Of a stretch of DNA of 64,000 nucleotides, positions 27,378-36,407 are shown piece by piece. The stretch's first letter is position 1; the number at the start of each line of letters is the position of its first letter. A program made the position numbers and the translations under genes. The stretch comes from Clostridium sp. CF012 (GTDB taxonomy: Bacteria > Bacillota > Clostridia > Clostridiales > Clostridiaceae), in the NCBI RefSeq assembly GCF_018861755.1, contig NZ_JAHLEF010000006.1, forward strand, positions 124,001 through 188,000. The letters are read 5' to 3'. The notes under the pieces are model-generated. The model had not been told where the DNA came from, searched no databases, and saw nothing but the letters and a program-made list of their open reading frames with translations.

Positions 27378-28028
27378 TTAAATTATTCCTACAATATTTG
27401 TGAAAAAATAAAATAACCAGGATCCTGGTATTTGTACAATGTAATAAAAAACTGATGTTCTACCAGGTAATATAGGCAATATTAGAAGCATAAATATTAG
27501 GAATTGATACCTAAGAATGGAATCTGATAAATTATAAAAAAACTTTGGATATAAATCCCTAACTATATGAAATCCATCAAAGCCAGGTATTGGCACTAAA
27601 TTAAGAAAAAATAATAGACAGTTTAGGGACCCTATACTCCCTATTATTGCTAGAATAATGCCATATACATCACCCAGTGGTAGAAACTTTTCAAGTAATA
27701 CATATAAAATTGCAAATATAAAACCTAGGGCCAAGTTTGCAAGGGGTCCAGCTATTGAAACTTTTAAATCATCCTTATAATAGTTTTTATAGGCACTGGG
27801 ATTTGTTTCAACGGGTTTTGCCCACCCAAATCCTACTACTAAAATCAAAATAAATCCCATTAGATCTATATGAGCAATTGGATTCAGCGTAAGCCTTCCT
27901 TGGAATCTAGGGGTTTTGTCTCCTAACCTATCTGCAGTGATAGCATGTGCATACTCATGAAAAGTGAATGCTATTAAAATTGCCGGAATCATCAAAATTA
28001 TATTTAATATTTGTTGTTGTGTACTCAA
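27378..28028 (-). CDS. Site-2 protease family (M50) membrane metalloprotease
   Basis: A membrane zinc metalloprotease-like protein of 216 residues, in the YwhC/SREBP S2P-like branch. The zinc motif HEYAH is at residues 24-28 in the first long helix, followed by ADRLGDKTP. The third zinc ligand motif appears as LNLVPIPGFDGFH, in which the Asp of the family NPDG-like element is present. Four to five hydrophobic segments span the protein and there is no PDZ domain. The start is TTG with AAGGAGG upstream. Its substrate is unknown. It stands alone, between trmB and the nucleotidase. Confidence 0.9.
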   Translation of the reverse strand: MSTQQQILNIILMIPAILIAFTFHEYAHAITADRLGDKTPRFQGRLTLNPIAHIDLMGFILILVVGFGWAKPVETNPSAYKNYYKDDLKVSIAGPLANLALGFIFAILYVLLEKFLPLGDVYGIILAIIGSIGSLNCLLFFLNLVPIPGFDGFHIVRDLYPKFFYNLSDSILRYQFLIFMLLILPILPGRTSVFYYIVQIPGSWLFYFFTNIVGII

Positions 28029-28235
28029 ATTTATTCCTCCTTATATCCCTACAAGGTAAATAGCAACTGCTAATTGTTACTTCCCTTGTAAGGCATCTTT
28101 GACTTATTATTTTTTTCAGATGTCTAATATATCTATTATAACAAAGTTTATTGTTATTTTGAATGTATTATTTCTAAAACAAAAGAATATATTTCTACAA
28201 ATGGATTTCTTATGAATAAGCTTATATTTTTATAT

Positions 28236-28339
28236 AAGGCATCTTCAAAAAATATTGAGTATACTCTTCTGCTCTATTTAAGATGCCACATAAAATACCC
28301 TATAGACAATATATTACTATACTGTCTACAGGGTATTTT
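28236..28339 (-). terminator. Two hairpins after the tandem nucleotidase
   Basis: AAAATACCCTATAGACA (28291-28307) pairs with TGTCTACAGGGTATTTTA (28322-28339), just after the nucleotidase stop. A second stem, AAGGCATCTT with AAGATGCC, lies at 28236-28286. The rest of the 327-bp gap to 28029 is AT-rich and shows nothing else. Confidence 0.7.
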
Positions 28340-28355
28340 ATTGTAGGATTCTTTT

Positions 28356-31300
28356 TTAAGCCGCAGTTACCAGCTTGGCCGAGATTACTTTTGTGTAATC
28401 TTTGTAAATATAACCTACTTTGCCATTGTAATTAATTTTATACCAACTAGCTGTTTCTGAAGTAACCTGAACTACTGTGCCATATTTAACTACTCCAAGT
28501 TTCTTTGAAGACGCTGAACCTGCTACTCTGAAATTCAATCCACTTTTAGCTGTAGTCATAACATATTTTCCCTTAGTAGGTAATCCTGGTTTTGTTACTA
28601 CTGGTGGTGTTACTCCTGGTTTTGTTATCACTGGTGCAGCACCGGAATCGAGATTATTTTTGTTTTTAACTGATATAGCCTTAACTTGTTTTAATTCAGA
28701 TACTAATGCTTCTCTTATTGGAATCATCATGTCTAGTGCCTTTATTGCACCTTTGAAGTCATATTTATCTCCGCCTGTGAACATAAAGTCGTTAGTTACT
28801 ACTGAATAAGTTTTTTTCATGTCAACTGGAGTTCCATTTTCTAAGACCATAGCTGTAATTCTTTGACCAAACTCAGCTTTTTCATTATAGTAAACCTTAA
28901 CTCCGCCTACTTGAACCCAACCAATTTCTTTATTACCTATTCCATTTTCAATTACTCTCTTTAAATCAGAACCCTTAAGCTCCATTTTAACTAATGTATT
29001 GTCAAATGGCATAACTTCATACATATTACCCATTGTAATATTTCCAGCAGCTACTGGAACTCTTAGTCCACCACCATTGGTTATACCAATTTGTGTACCA
29101 GCTTTCTTTCTCATAACATCAGTTGTCCATTGTCCAAGTAATGATGTTCCAGGGACATTTCTATCATGAGGTAATTCTTTATCTGTTTTTCCTAAAACTT
29201 CACCAAGTATAGGTTGTAATTCTTTAGTATATTTGTCAGCAATTGCTTTTACCGCCGCATCTTCTACTAAAGTAGTTGGCCTATTATATAAGTTGTCTAC
29301 TGATGGTACTATGCCTGCTAATTTACCACTGGCATCAATTTTGATTGTTAATTTTCCCAAAGTTCTTCCTGTATTATATGCCTGGACTACAGGAATCCCA
29401 TTAACCACTCCACTTACAGTTTGGTGAGTATGAGCTGAAATAACTGCATCTATATTTGGAAGTCCACAAAGCTGCGTGGCTTCTCCAGTGATTTTACCAT
29501 CTTTATCTTGGAATGCGCCTAAATGAGTTAATGCAATAACTACATCTGCGCCCTTATCTTTTGCAACTTTAGCCCATTCTTTAGCTGAAGCAGCGGGATT
29601 CTTAAATTCTAAATTTTTAACATTTTCTGGTTTGGTTTTAAATTCTGTTTCTGGTGTTGCAATTCCCACAAGGCCTATTTTTACTCCACCTTTTTCAACT
29701 ATCATATAAGGCTCAGCCCATGTTACTGGCTTACCAGTTTTTTTATCATAGATATTTGAAGCGAGGAACTTGTATCCTCCCTCTTGTGCCCACTTAGCTA
29801 TTTTATCAGTACCCCAATCAAATTCATGATTTCCTACAGCTGAGGCAACTACTCCAACTGATTTCATCATTTCATTTACTGGTTTTCCATAAGTTAAGTT
29901 AGACATTGCACTTCCTTGATAGCTGTCTCCTCCTGATACTACTATAGTATTAGGATTTTGTGCTTTAACTTTGTTTATTTCTCCAGCAAATTTAGCTATG
30001 CCAGGATTCTTTCCTTCTGCAGCTACTGCGCCATGGAAATCATTAAATGTAAGAACATTAACTCCATTAGCAGCTATTACATCATCATAAGTAACAGATT
30101 TAATATTTGGAGTTCTTCCATCTTCTGATTTTGGTAAATCTAATTTACCACTATTAATTAATTTAGCTGCAAAGGCAGCTTTAGTAGCATCCATCTCATT
30201 GCCGATTATTTTCCAGTTATCATCTAGCTCTGGAGTTATAACACCCTTCTTTTCTTCAATAATATATTTTCTTATTAAATCTCTTATACGTCCGTCGTCC
30301 CCCATAGTTTTAAAGGAGTCATATACTGTTTCTACACCTTCACCTTTAAATAAACCTGATTCTTCATTAAGTAAAGTTGTACTAGCTCTGTAATTATTAA
30401 CTGCTAATGTTAAAACATCTGTATCTTTTATTTGCGTTCCATCATTTTTAGTTAAATTAACAATTCTTTTCCCTGCTTCCTTTGATACGTCTACATCATA
30501 CTTTACTCCTGAGAACATATCATAATTATAATCTCTTATTTTTTCATTAAATGAAACTGTTAAATCTCCTGGTTTAAAAGTATTGTAATAGCTGGCTGAC
30601 CACTCCATATATTTCTTTAACTGTGCTCCAGTTACTTTAAGTGTCACTAAGGTATTATCAAATTTATAAATTGAAGCTGTACCAGCTTTAATTATTTTAC
30701 CAGCTTTAATATTTGCAGTAGTGCTAAAGCTAGCAGCCGCTGCTACATCTGCCTTTGTATAAAACATTTGAACCTTATTAATTAAATCTATCATTGCAGT
30801 ATCTTTTACTTGTGCTGTTGGAATTCCTTTAATTTCAGAGGCTGGAACCAAATCTCCGCCTTTAAGTTCTCCAATAACCACATTAGCATCTGCAATAGCT
30901 GTTTTACTATAAGGTTGTAACTTTGCTGAAAGATCTGCATCTGCTACTACTGCTTTTCCACCTTTAGGTGTTGCATACACTAAATCTGATTTAGCATCTA
31001 CTACAGAATACTTACCATCAGCATTCTTAGTAAGTTTAATATCAATTTTTGCTAATTGAGATGCTCCTTTATTAGGTTCAGTAATAATAACATTTCCTTC
31101 TTTAACTTGTGTTATAGTTGAATGAGCATGTCCAGCTACAATAGCAGTTAATTCTGGACAAGCTTTAGCCAGTTCTCTAGCGCTATCGCCATTTCCATAC
31201 TCTGTATTTTCACCTGCGTGAATCGTTGCTATCATAACATCAACTTTACCTTTAAGTTCATCAACAACTTTTCTAGTCTCTACAACTGGATTCGTTACTG

Positions 31301-31883
31301 TGTACCCTATTAAATTGGGACCATCCCATTTTGTTATATGTGGAGTTACCATGCCAATAATAGCAATTTTAACCCCATCTTTTTCTATGATTTTATAAGG
31401 CTGTCCTAAAGACTTACCATCTTTATCAAAAACATTCCCACAAAGGACTGTTCCAGTGAATTTAGATGAAATTTTTTGTAATGTTGGTATTCCATAATTA
31501 AATTCATGGTTTCCAAGGGACCAAGTGTCATATTTCATTTCATTCATTGCAAGTACCATTGGGTGCATTTCATCGTTGTTAAATAATGATGATGAATTAT
31601 CTTGAATAGTATCACCATTATCCACCAAAATAGTATTTGGATTTGCTGCTCTTAATTCTTTAATAACTGTCTGAAGTTGAGCCATACTTCCTGATGTATC
31701 CGCTGCATTAACAGCATAGTCATAGGGTAAAAATCTACCGTGCATATCACTAGTTGCTAATATTTGTAAGTTTTTTTCCTTGCTTTCTGCTCCAAAAGCA
31801 TTAACTGGTTGAACTAAAGTAAAAACCATCATTAATGCTAATAACCATGATGTTAATTTCTTGCCCTTAAAATTATTAAACAA
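28356..31883 (-). CDS. Secreted tandem 2',3'-cyclic-nucleotidase / 5'-nucleotidase with C-terminal SH3 domain
   Basis: A large exported nucleotide-scavenging enzyme of 1175 residues. After a signal peptide (KKLTSWLLALMMVFTLVQ, ending near VNAFGAES) come two full metallophosphatase plus 5'-nucleotidase C-terminal units. The first has ATSDMHGRF, NGDTIQ, GNHEFNYG and AGHAHS, as in cyclic-nucleotide phosphodiesterases. The second, from about residue 610, has TFNDFHGA, GGDSYQG, GNHEFDWG and SAHTHQT, as in UshA-type nucleotidases. The last 60 residues are a bacterial SH3 (LNFRVAG...GYIYKDY), probably for cell-wall binding. I chose the TTG at 31881-31883, six bases after GGAGGGG; the ATG at 31899-31901 lies within that site. 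No sortase motif is seen. Confidence 0.92.
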   Translation of the reverse strand: MFNNFKGKKLTSWLLALMMVFTLVQPVNAFGAESKEKNLQILATSDMHGRFLPYDYAVNAADTSGSMAQLQTVIKELRAANPNTILVDNGDTIQDNSSSLFNNDEMHPMVLAMNEMKYDTWSLGNHEFNYGIPTLQKISSKFTGTVLCGNVFDKDGKSLGQPYKIIEKDGVKIAIIGMVTPHITKWDGPNLIGYTVTNPVVETRKVVDELKGKVDVMIATIHAGENTEYGNGDSARELAKACPELTAIVAGHAHSTITQVKEGNVIITEPNKGASQLAKIDIKLTKNADGKYSVVDAKSDLVYATPKGGKAVVADADLSAKLQPYSKTAIADANVVIGELKGGDLVPASEIKGIPTAQVKDTAMIDLINKVQMFYTKADVAAAASFSTTANIKAGKIIKAGTASIYKFDNTLVTLKVTGAQLKKYMEWSASYYNTFKPGDLTVSFNEKIRDYNYDMFSGVKYDVDVSKEAGKRIVNLTKNDGTQIKDTDVLTLAVNNYRASTTLLNEESGLFKGEGVETVYDSFKTMGDDGRIRDLIRKYIIEEKKGVITPELDDNWKIIGNEMDATKAAFAAKLINSGKLDLPKSEDGRTPNIKSVTYDDVIAANGVNVLTFNDFHGAVAAEGKNPGIAKFAGEINKVKAQNPNTIVVSGGDSYQGSAMSNLTYGKPVNEMMKSVGVVASAVGNHEFDWGTDKIAKWAQEGGYKFLASNIYDKKTGKPVTWAEPYMIVEKGGVKIGLVGIATPETEFKTKPENVKNLEFKNPAASAKEWAKVAKDKGADVVIALTHLGAFQDKDGKITGEATQLCGLPNIDAVISAHTHQTVSGVVNGIPVVQAYNTGRTLGKLTIKIDASGKLAGIVPSVDNLYNRPTTLVEDAAVKAIADKYTKELQPILGEVLGKTDKELPHDRNVPGTSLLGQWTTDVMRKKAGTQIGITNGGGLRVPVAAGNITMGNMYEVMPFDNTLVKMELKGSDLKRVIENGIGNKEIGWVQVGGVKVYYNEKAEFGQRITAMVLENGTPVDMKKTYSVVTNDFMFTGGDKYDFKGAIKALDMMIPIREALVSELKQVKAISVKNKNNLDSGAAPVITKPGVTPPVVTKPGLPTKGKYVMTTAKSGLNFRVAGSASSKKLGVVKYGTVVQVTSETASWYKINYNGKVGYIYKDYTKVISAKLVTAA

Positions 31884-32065
31884 ATTAACCCCTCCATTCA
31901 TTAAATACTAATTCCATCCTATAATCTTTATATTAATCTATATTATGCATTAACATGTAAATTTTAGGATAATCCAGTAATCATATTATAATACTAAAAA
32001 AACTTTTTGTAAACGGTTAATAAAATTTTTACATGACATTTACAAAATTAACAACTGCTTAACGA

Positions 32066-32094
32066 ATAAAAAAACCATGCCAAAGGCATAGTTT
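32066..32094 (-). terminator. Terminator after the anchored unknown protein
   Basis: AACTATGCC TTT GGCATGGTT on the minus strand, followed by a T-run. It ends the 33204-34223 / 32126-33154 gene pair. Confidence 0.8.
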
Positions 32095-32125
32095 AAAATT
32101 AAAACACTTATTTATATCTGTCTAC

Positions 32126-33154
32126 CTACTTAAAAGTAACAAAAGATATCTTATTACCTACTAAAGATACTATTCCATTAGTATATAGTTGTAATAATTT
32201 TCCTTCATAGCTAGTTTCAGTTCCCGAAGCCATTTCTTTTACTGAACCTTTTAGTGCATCATTTTGGTAGACTTTACCATCACAGGAAACGAATAAATCA
32301 TTTCTTTCAGAAGGTAATTGTAGCTCAATGACTTTCCATTCTGAAGTCTTATCTGATGTTTTACCATAATAAATTTTGCTTATCAATTCATCTTTTAATT
32401 CTCCAAGATACACATTATCACTATCATCAGTACCAATTAACGTAAGCTTATCTACACCTTTAATAGTGATAGCTTCGTCATTACCGGTAGCATATATTTT
32501 ATTATAAACTAATCCCTCATATATTAGTTTATCTTCATGGCGAACCAATGATATATTACTAACATAATTAGGTATTGTATCAGCTTTTGTCATACTCCCC
32601 ATTCTGTCAATTCTATATATACTGCTTCTCTCACCTTTACTTGAAACCTTTACGTAAGTAACTCCAGTTAAGATTGATAACTGGATATCTTCTACTTCAG
32701 CTTTTGTATCGGCCCAAGCTAAATCTTTAATCTTTACTTTTTCACCCTTTAATAAATCATAAGAATATAATATTAAGTTACTAGAGTCATCATAACTCTT
32801 TTTCTCTACTAAAAGCATCCTATTTCTATCTGGAAGCCATTCATAAAAAGAAATTTTGCTTTCCTCTTCCGCCACTATATCTTTAACGCTTCCATCCTTA
32901 CAATTAACAATTTTTAATTCTCCATTTTCATAATAAGATAAATATTTAGCATCATAGGAGGCTAATATATTTTTTGCGCTTTCCGGTACTGTAATATCAA
33001 TATTTTTTACTTTTTCGACTTTTTCTTCAACAACTTTTTTTGTAACCACTTTTGAATCAGTAGCTAAAAAATAATGATCTACATAAAAGAGGATCGAAAA
33101 CTGTAAAGTTAAAGATAATACAACCCATATAAATATTCTTTTCTTCCATTTCAT
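32126..33154 (-). CDS. Membrane-anchored extracytoplasmic protein, propeller-like, function unknown
   Basis: The protein has 342 residues. One hydrophobic segment at about 6-28 (IFIWVVLSLTLQFSILFYV) anchors it, followed by a short charged linker rich in Lys, Val and Glu. The rest is beta-rich with repeating patterns such as ASYDAKYLSYYENGELKIVN, KISFYEWLPDRNRMLLV and LVRHEDKLIYEG, which look like blades of a TolB-type propeller. I see no catalytic motif. The ATG follows AAAGGAG. It lies 49 bp after the NAGPA-type glycosidase gene and shares its terminator, so the two are likely one operon and may act together at the cell surface. I do not recognise a named family. Confidence 0.75.
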   Translation of the reverse strand: MKWKKRIFIWVVLSLTLQFSILFYVDHYFLATDSKVVTKKVVEEKVEKVKNIDITVPESAKNILASYDAKYLSYYENGELKIVNCKDGSVKDIVAEEESKISFYEWLPDRNRMLLVEKKSYDDSSNLILYSYDLLKGEKVKIKDLAWADTKAEVEDIQLSILTGVTYVKVSSKGERSSIYRIDRMGSMTKADTIPNYVSNISLVRHEDKLIYEGLVYNKIYATGNDEAITIKGVDKLTLIGTDDSDNVYLGELKDELISKIYYGKTSDKTSEWKVIELQLPSERNDLFVSCDGKVYQNDALKGSVKEMASGTETSYEGKLLQLYTNGIVSLVGNKISFVTFK

Positions 33155-33203
33155 AATGCTTTCTCCTTTAATTTAAAATATACTATGCAAGGATTTAACC
33201 TTA

Positions 33204-34223
33204 TTATCTACCCTCTACATAAATAATTGAAGGTATTGATCTTTCTCCCAAACTGTCACTAGGATTGTTTATAACAACATCATTATAAAACAAAGTAGAA
33301 GAAGAACCTCCATCTAAGTTAGTAGCATTATAAGCCCCATATTCATCATACAATATGTCTTGTACCTCTCTTAAAGTAGCTCCTATACTATTTACCTGTC
33401 TACCGTCAATAACTAATAATATTATTGCTCCATCTTGCCTTTGTGCAATAGCAGTTCTAGGTGCTATACCCATACCCCCATCGCCTTTATTTATCATTTT
33501 CTTTCCATTAACTATCATGGCTGGACCAAAAGATACAGCTTCAGTAACTCCTACTTTTTTCATATCATTGATGCTATGACGACCAACTAGTAGTTTTCCC
33601 GCTTTAGTTAACGCAACAACTTCTCTTTTCGAATTTTCATTTTTTATGTCATTAAAAATAGTTTTTCCACCAGTCATTATAATTCCAGTTGGATTTGCTC
33701 CGGTTCCTGCCCAAAGTGCACCAGCAGCTTCATCTTTGAACGCACCACCATTAATAGCCGCAACTGCATTATTGGTTTTTGCAATTTCACTTGTTAATTG
33801 GCCTTCCTCTCCAAGCTTACTACTATAACCTACCTTTATTCTAGTTGGATCACTAACTATTAATACATATCCTTTGAATTTTTTACCTTTTATGTTATAT
33901 CTTTCTATATTATCGTCGTTTTTATTTTCTACCTTTACACCAGATGTTTTGTCATCTAATCCAGCTTGAGCTATAGTTTCCACCGATTGATCCTTCATAA
34001 TTTCTTTTATTTTCGAGTCGGATAAAAATGTTGTTGCCAGCCACTGTAACGTAAGAGTAGTCATCGCTGCACCTACCACTGTAGTCTTTGCATTTTTAAA
34101 TGGGCCATAATAAAGTACATATGGTCCTGTAATGGCTGTGAACACAAGTTCAAATACTATAAATAATATAACAAGATTGCTTGTACGCTTTTTGCTTTTT
34201 CTAGTTTTTTTAAGTTTTCTCAT
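33204..34223 (-). CDS. Phosphodiester glycosidase family protein (NAGPA/DUF2233)
   Basis: This is a membrane-anchored protein with the domain found in the uncovering enzyme NAGPA and in bacterial exopolysaccharide or teichoic-acid-related hydrolases. It has 339 residues from the ATG at 34221-34223, which follows AAAGGA by eight bases; an ATG three codons earlier is too close. A Lys/Arg-rich start leads to a hydrophobic segment at about 17-40. The catalytic-type domain from about 115 on shows NNAVAAINGGAF, GMGIAPRTAIAQ and NATNLDGGSSSTLFY, the family blocks. It may cleave sugar-phosphate linkages in wall glycopolymers, which is inference from the family. Its operon partner is the unknown anchored protein downstream. 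Confidence 0.88.
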   Translation of the reverse strand: MRKLKKTRKSKKRTSNLVILFIVFELVFTAITGPYVLYYGPFKNAKTTVVGAAMTTLTLQWLATTFLSDSKIKEIMKDQSVETIAQAGLDDKTSGVKVENKNDDNIERYNIKGKKFKGYVLIVSDPTRIKVGYSSKLGEEGQLTSEIAKTNNAVAAINGGAFKDEAAGALWAGTGANPTGIIMTGGKTIFNDIKNENSKREVVALTKAGKLLVGRHSINDMKKVGVTEAVSFGPAMIVNGKKMINKGDGGMGIAPRTAIAQRQDGAIILLVIDGRQVNSIGATLREVQDILYDEYGAYNATNLDGGSSSTLFYNDVVINNPSDSLGERSIPSIIYVEGR

Positions 34224-34340
34224 GCTTCCCATCCTTTTTCTTATTAGGTACTATCCTATTGTACAATAAAATTTTGTATTTTAAAACAGATTTTTAATGT
34301 AATTTCTGTGAATATAACCACTAATATGATAATTTAATAC

Positions 34341-34371
34341 AAAAGAGAGTATAATCTCTTATACTCTCTTA
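34341..34371 (-). terminator. Terminator after phoH
   Basis: AAGAGAGTATA and TATACTCTCTT form an 11-bp stem with a six-base loop, then TTTGTATT on the minus strand, right after the phoH stop. Confidence 0.78.
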
Positions 34372-34386
34372 TATAAATCAATCTAT

Positions 34387-35763
34387 TTATAATTTTTTTG
34401 AGCCCTCATATGCTAGTGGTGATCTCTCACATTCATCATATTTTAAAGTTACCTGATAACATAAGTCACTACCTTTCATTTTTTCAGATGCATAACACAA
34501 ACCATTTGATCTTGAATCAAGAAAAGGATGATCGATTTGTTCTGGGTCACCTATTAGAATCAACTTAGTTCCCTCGCCAACTCTAGTTATTATTGTTTTA
34601 ACCTGTTTGGGCGACAAATTTTGTGCCTCATCTATAATAACCCAGTTTTTAACTATTGACCTTCCTCTAAGGTAAGCGACTGCTTCTGTGGTTATGATTC
34701 TCCTATCAAATAAGTCTTTTATCTTATCTGTTAATTCCTTCTCATTTTTATAACGTTCTTTTTCATCAGAATCCACAAGTATTTCCAAATTATCAAATAT
34801 TGGTCTCATAAAGGGTGATATTTTTTCTTGTTCTGTCCCAGGTAAAAACCCTATTTCTTCATCCATGGTAACATTAGGTCTACAAACTAAAATTCTCCTG
34901 TAATGTTCACTATTATCTTGTAGTATTTTTTGAAGCCCTACTGCTAATGAAAATAATGTTTTAGCTGTTCCTGCAGGTCCTTTAACAATTACTAAAGGGG
35001 CTTTTATTGCATCAAGACTTAGTGCTTCTAGCATAAATCTCTGTCCTACATTTCTCGGTACTACTCCTAAGGGCTTATTGTCTTTACTGTAAAGTTGTAC
35101 TACATTTTTACCATCATATCTTCCTAGTGCAGTTTGTTTAGGATTTTCCATTGAATGAATTATTAAAAATTGATTTGTATATAAAATCGGCGTGGTATAT
35201 TCTTCTAAATTCTCATCATAATTAAGTAAGTTACTAGCTTGTAAAACTTTTTTGCTATAAAACTCCTGAAGCTTTTCGGGAGATACAAATACTTCAATTC
35301 TTCCTGTATACTGATTGTCATATTCCGGCACAAATTTTTCATAAAAATCTTCTACATTAATGTCTACAGCATCCGCTTTAATTCGTTGGAATATATCTTT
35401 GGTTATTAGCCATACATCTTCCCCCTGCTCTTTAAGTCCCTTACATACCTGTAATATTCTATTGTCTGCTTTTTCTTTACTCCAAGAAGGAGGAATTTTG
35501 GTATCATAATGATTCATTTCCACCCTAAGTCTTCCCCCATTTTCTAGCTCAATACCCTCATTTAGTTTTCCTTCAAGTCTTAGTTTATCAATAAGTCTAG
35601 CAGCATATCTGGCATTAGCCCCTAAATCACTTTTATCTTTTTTAAAACTATCTAATTCCTCTAACACCACTTCGGGTATTATTACATCATTATCTCCAAA
35701 AGACAATATAGCACTTGGTGAGTATAGGATAACATTGGTATCTAATACATAGGTTTTTTTCAA
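34387..35763 (-). CDS. PhoH family ATPase fused to PIN domain (YlaK/PhoH2 type)
   Basis: A 458-residue fusion of an N-terminal PIN ribonuclease-like domain (KTYVLDTNVILYSP, VVLEELDSFK, acidic residues spread over residues 1-150) and a C-terminal PhoH ATPase with Walker A KGPAGTAKT near residue 270 and Walker B NWVIIDEAQN. This PhoH2 form is known in mycobacteria as an RNA helicase with nuclease activity. The start is TTG, eight bases after AGGAGGG. It is a single gene with its own terminator, divergent from the PerR-like gene. Unlike the mycobacterial form no antitoxin-like gene is in front of it. Confidence 0.92.
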   Translation of the reverse strand: MKKTYVLDTNVILYSPSAILSFGDNDVIIPEVVLEELDSFKKDKSDLGANARYAARLIDKLRLEGKLNEGIELENGGRLRVEMNHYDTKIPPSWSKEKADNRILQVCKGLKEQGEDVWLITKDIFQRIKADAVDINVEDFYEKFVPEYDNQYTGRIEVFVSPEKLQEFYSKKVLQASNLLNYDENLEEYTTPILYTNQFLIIHSMENPKQTALGRYDGKNVVQLYSKDNKPLGVVPRNVGQRFMLEALSLDAIKAPLVIVKGPAGTAKTLFSLAVGLQKILQDNSEHYRRILVCRPNVTMDEEIGFLPGTEQEKISPFMRPIFDNLEILVDSDEKERYKNEKELTDKIKDLFDRRIITTEAVAYLRGRSIVKNWVIIDEAQNLSPKQVKTIITRVGEGTKLILIGDPEQIDHPFLDSRSNGLCYASEKMKGSDLCYQVTLKYDECERSPLAYEGSKKL

Positions 35764-35871
35764 AATATCAGCCCTCCTCTCTATATTACTAATATATGTT
35801 CCTTATCCTATAAATGAATTAAAAATATAATATAAATTTAATTTTAAGAAGTAATATTTCCGTAATTTGTT

Positions 35872-35920
35872 TTGACAAGTAATAATTTTTATTATATAAT
35901 AAGCCTTATAACTATTAATT
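35872..35920 (+). promoter_or_regulatory. Consensus sigma-A promoter and possible Per box of the perR-like gene
   Basis: TTGACA at 35872-35877 and TATAAT at 35895-35900 are separated by exactly 17 bp, a perfect vegetative promoter. Just downstream, TTATAACTATTAATT (35906-35920) matches 12 of 15 positions of the Per box TTATAATNATTATAA, placed where a bound repressor would block transcription. Autoregulation is therefore likely, though AT-rich context weakens the box match. Confidence 0.65.
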
Positions 35921-35939
35921 ATATTATAGGATGGTGTAT

Positions 35940-36350
35940 ATGGATAACATTACGACAATTTTTAGAGAGAAAAAGTTGAAGCTAACACCTCAGCGTATTG
36001 CAGTTTATAAATATTTAAAATCTACAAAAGAACATCCCTCAGCAGAAGTGATTTACAAAGCCCTACAACCAACTTACCCTACTATGAGTTTGGCTACAAT
36101 TTATAAAGCATTAAAAACTCTTGTTGCAGTTGAATTAATCATAGAACTTAATGTAGGTGAAGGCAACTTTAGATATGATGGAAACATGACAACACATCCT
36201 CATGTTCAGTGTCTAAGTTGCGGTAGAGTTGATGACATAGAGGGCATATCTTTTCCAAATGTAATTGAAGAGGTAAAATCGCATACTACTTACGAAATTT
36301 TAGCGAGTAAAATATATTTCTACGGATTATGTAAAGTTTGTCAAAAATAA
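35940..36350 (+). CDS. perR: Fur-family peroxide-type regulator (PerR-like)
   Basis: A 136-residue metal-dependent repressor of the Fur superfamily. The N-terminal winged helix is KLTPQRIAVYKYLKS with TMSLATIYKALKTL as recognition region. The C-terminal domain has two CxxC zinc motifs (CLSCG and CKVC) and the regulatory ligands HPH and an Asp in RVDDIEG. Asp at that place is typical of PerR, so peroxide sensing is likely, though Zur or Fur cannot be ruled out. I chose the ATG at 35940-35942, with AGGA eight bases upstream, rather than the ATG at 35931 that overlaps that site. A perfect promoter and possible Per box precede it. Confidence 0.85.
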   Translation: MDNITTIFREKKLKLTPQRIAVYKYLKSTKEHPSAEVIYKALQPTYPTMSLATIYKALKTLVAVELIIELNVGEGNFRYDGNMTTHPHVQCLSCGRVDDIEGISFPNVIEEVKSHTTYEILASKIYFYGLCKVCQK

Positions 36351-36360
36351 CTTATTAATC

Positions 36361-36400
36361 AAAAAAAAGAAGTATATAAATTATACTTCTTTTTTTTATT
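36361..36400. terminator. Bidirectional terminator between the perR-like gene and the solute-binding protein gene
   Basis: AAAAAAAAGAAGTATA and TATACTTCTTTTTTTT form a symmetric A/T-flanked hairpin that can end transcription from both sides. An outer AACTTATTAA/TTAATAAGTT pair extends it. Confidence 0.88.
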
Positions 36401-36407
36401 TAATAAG

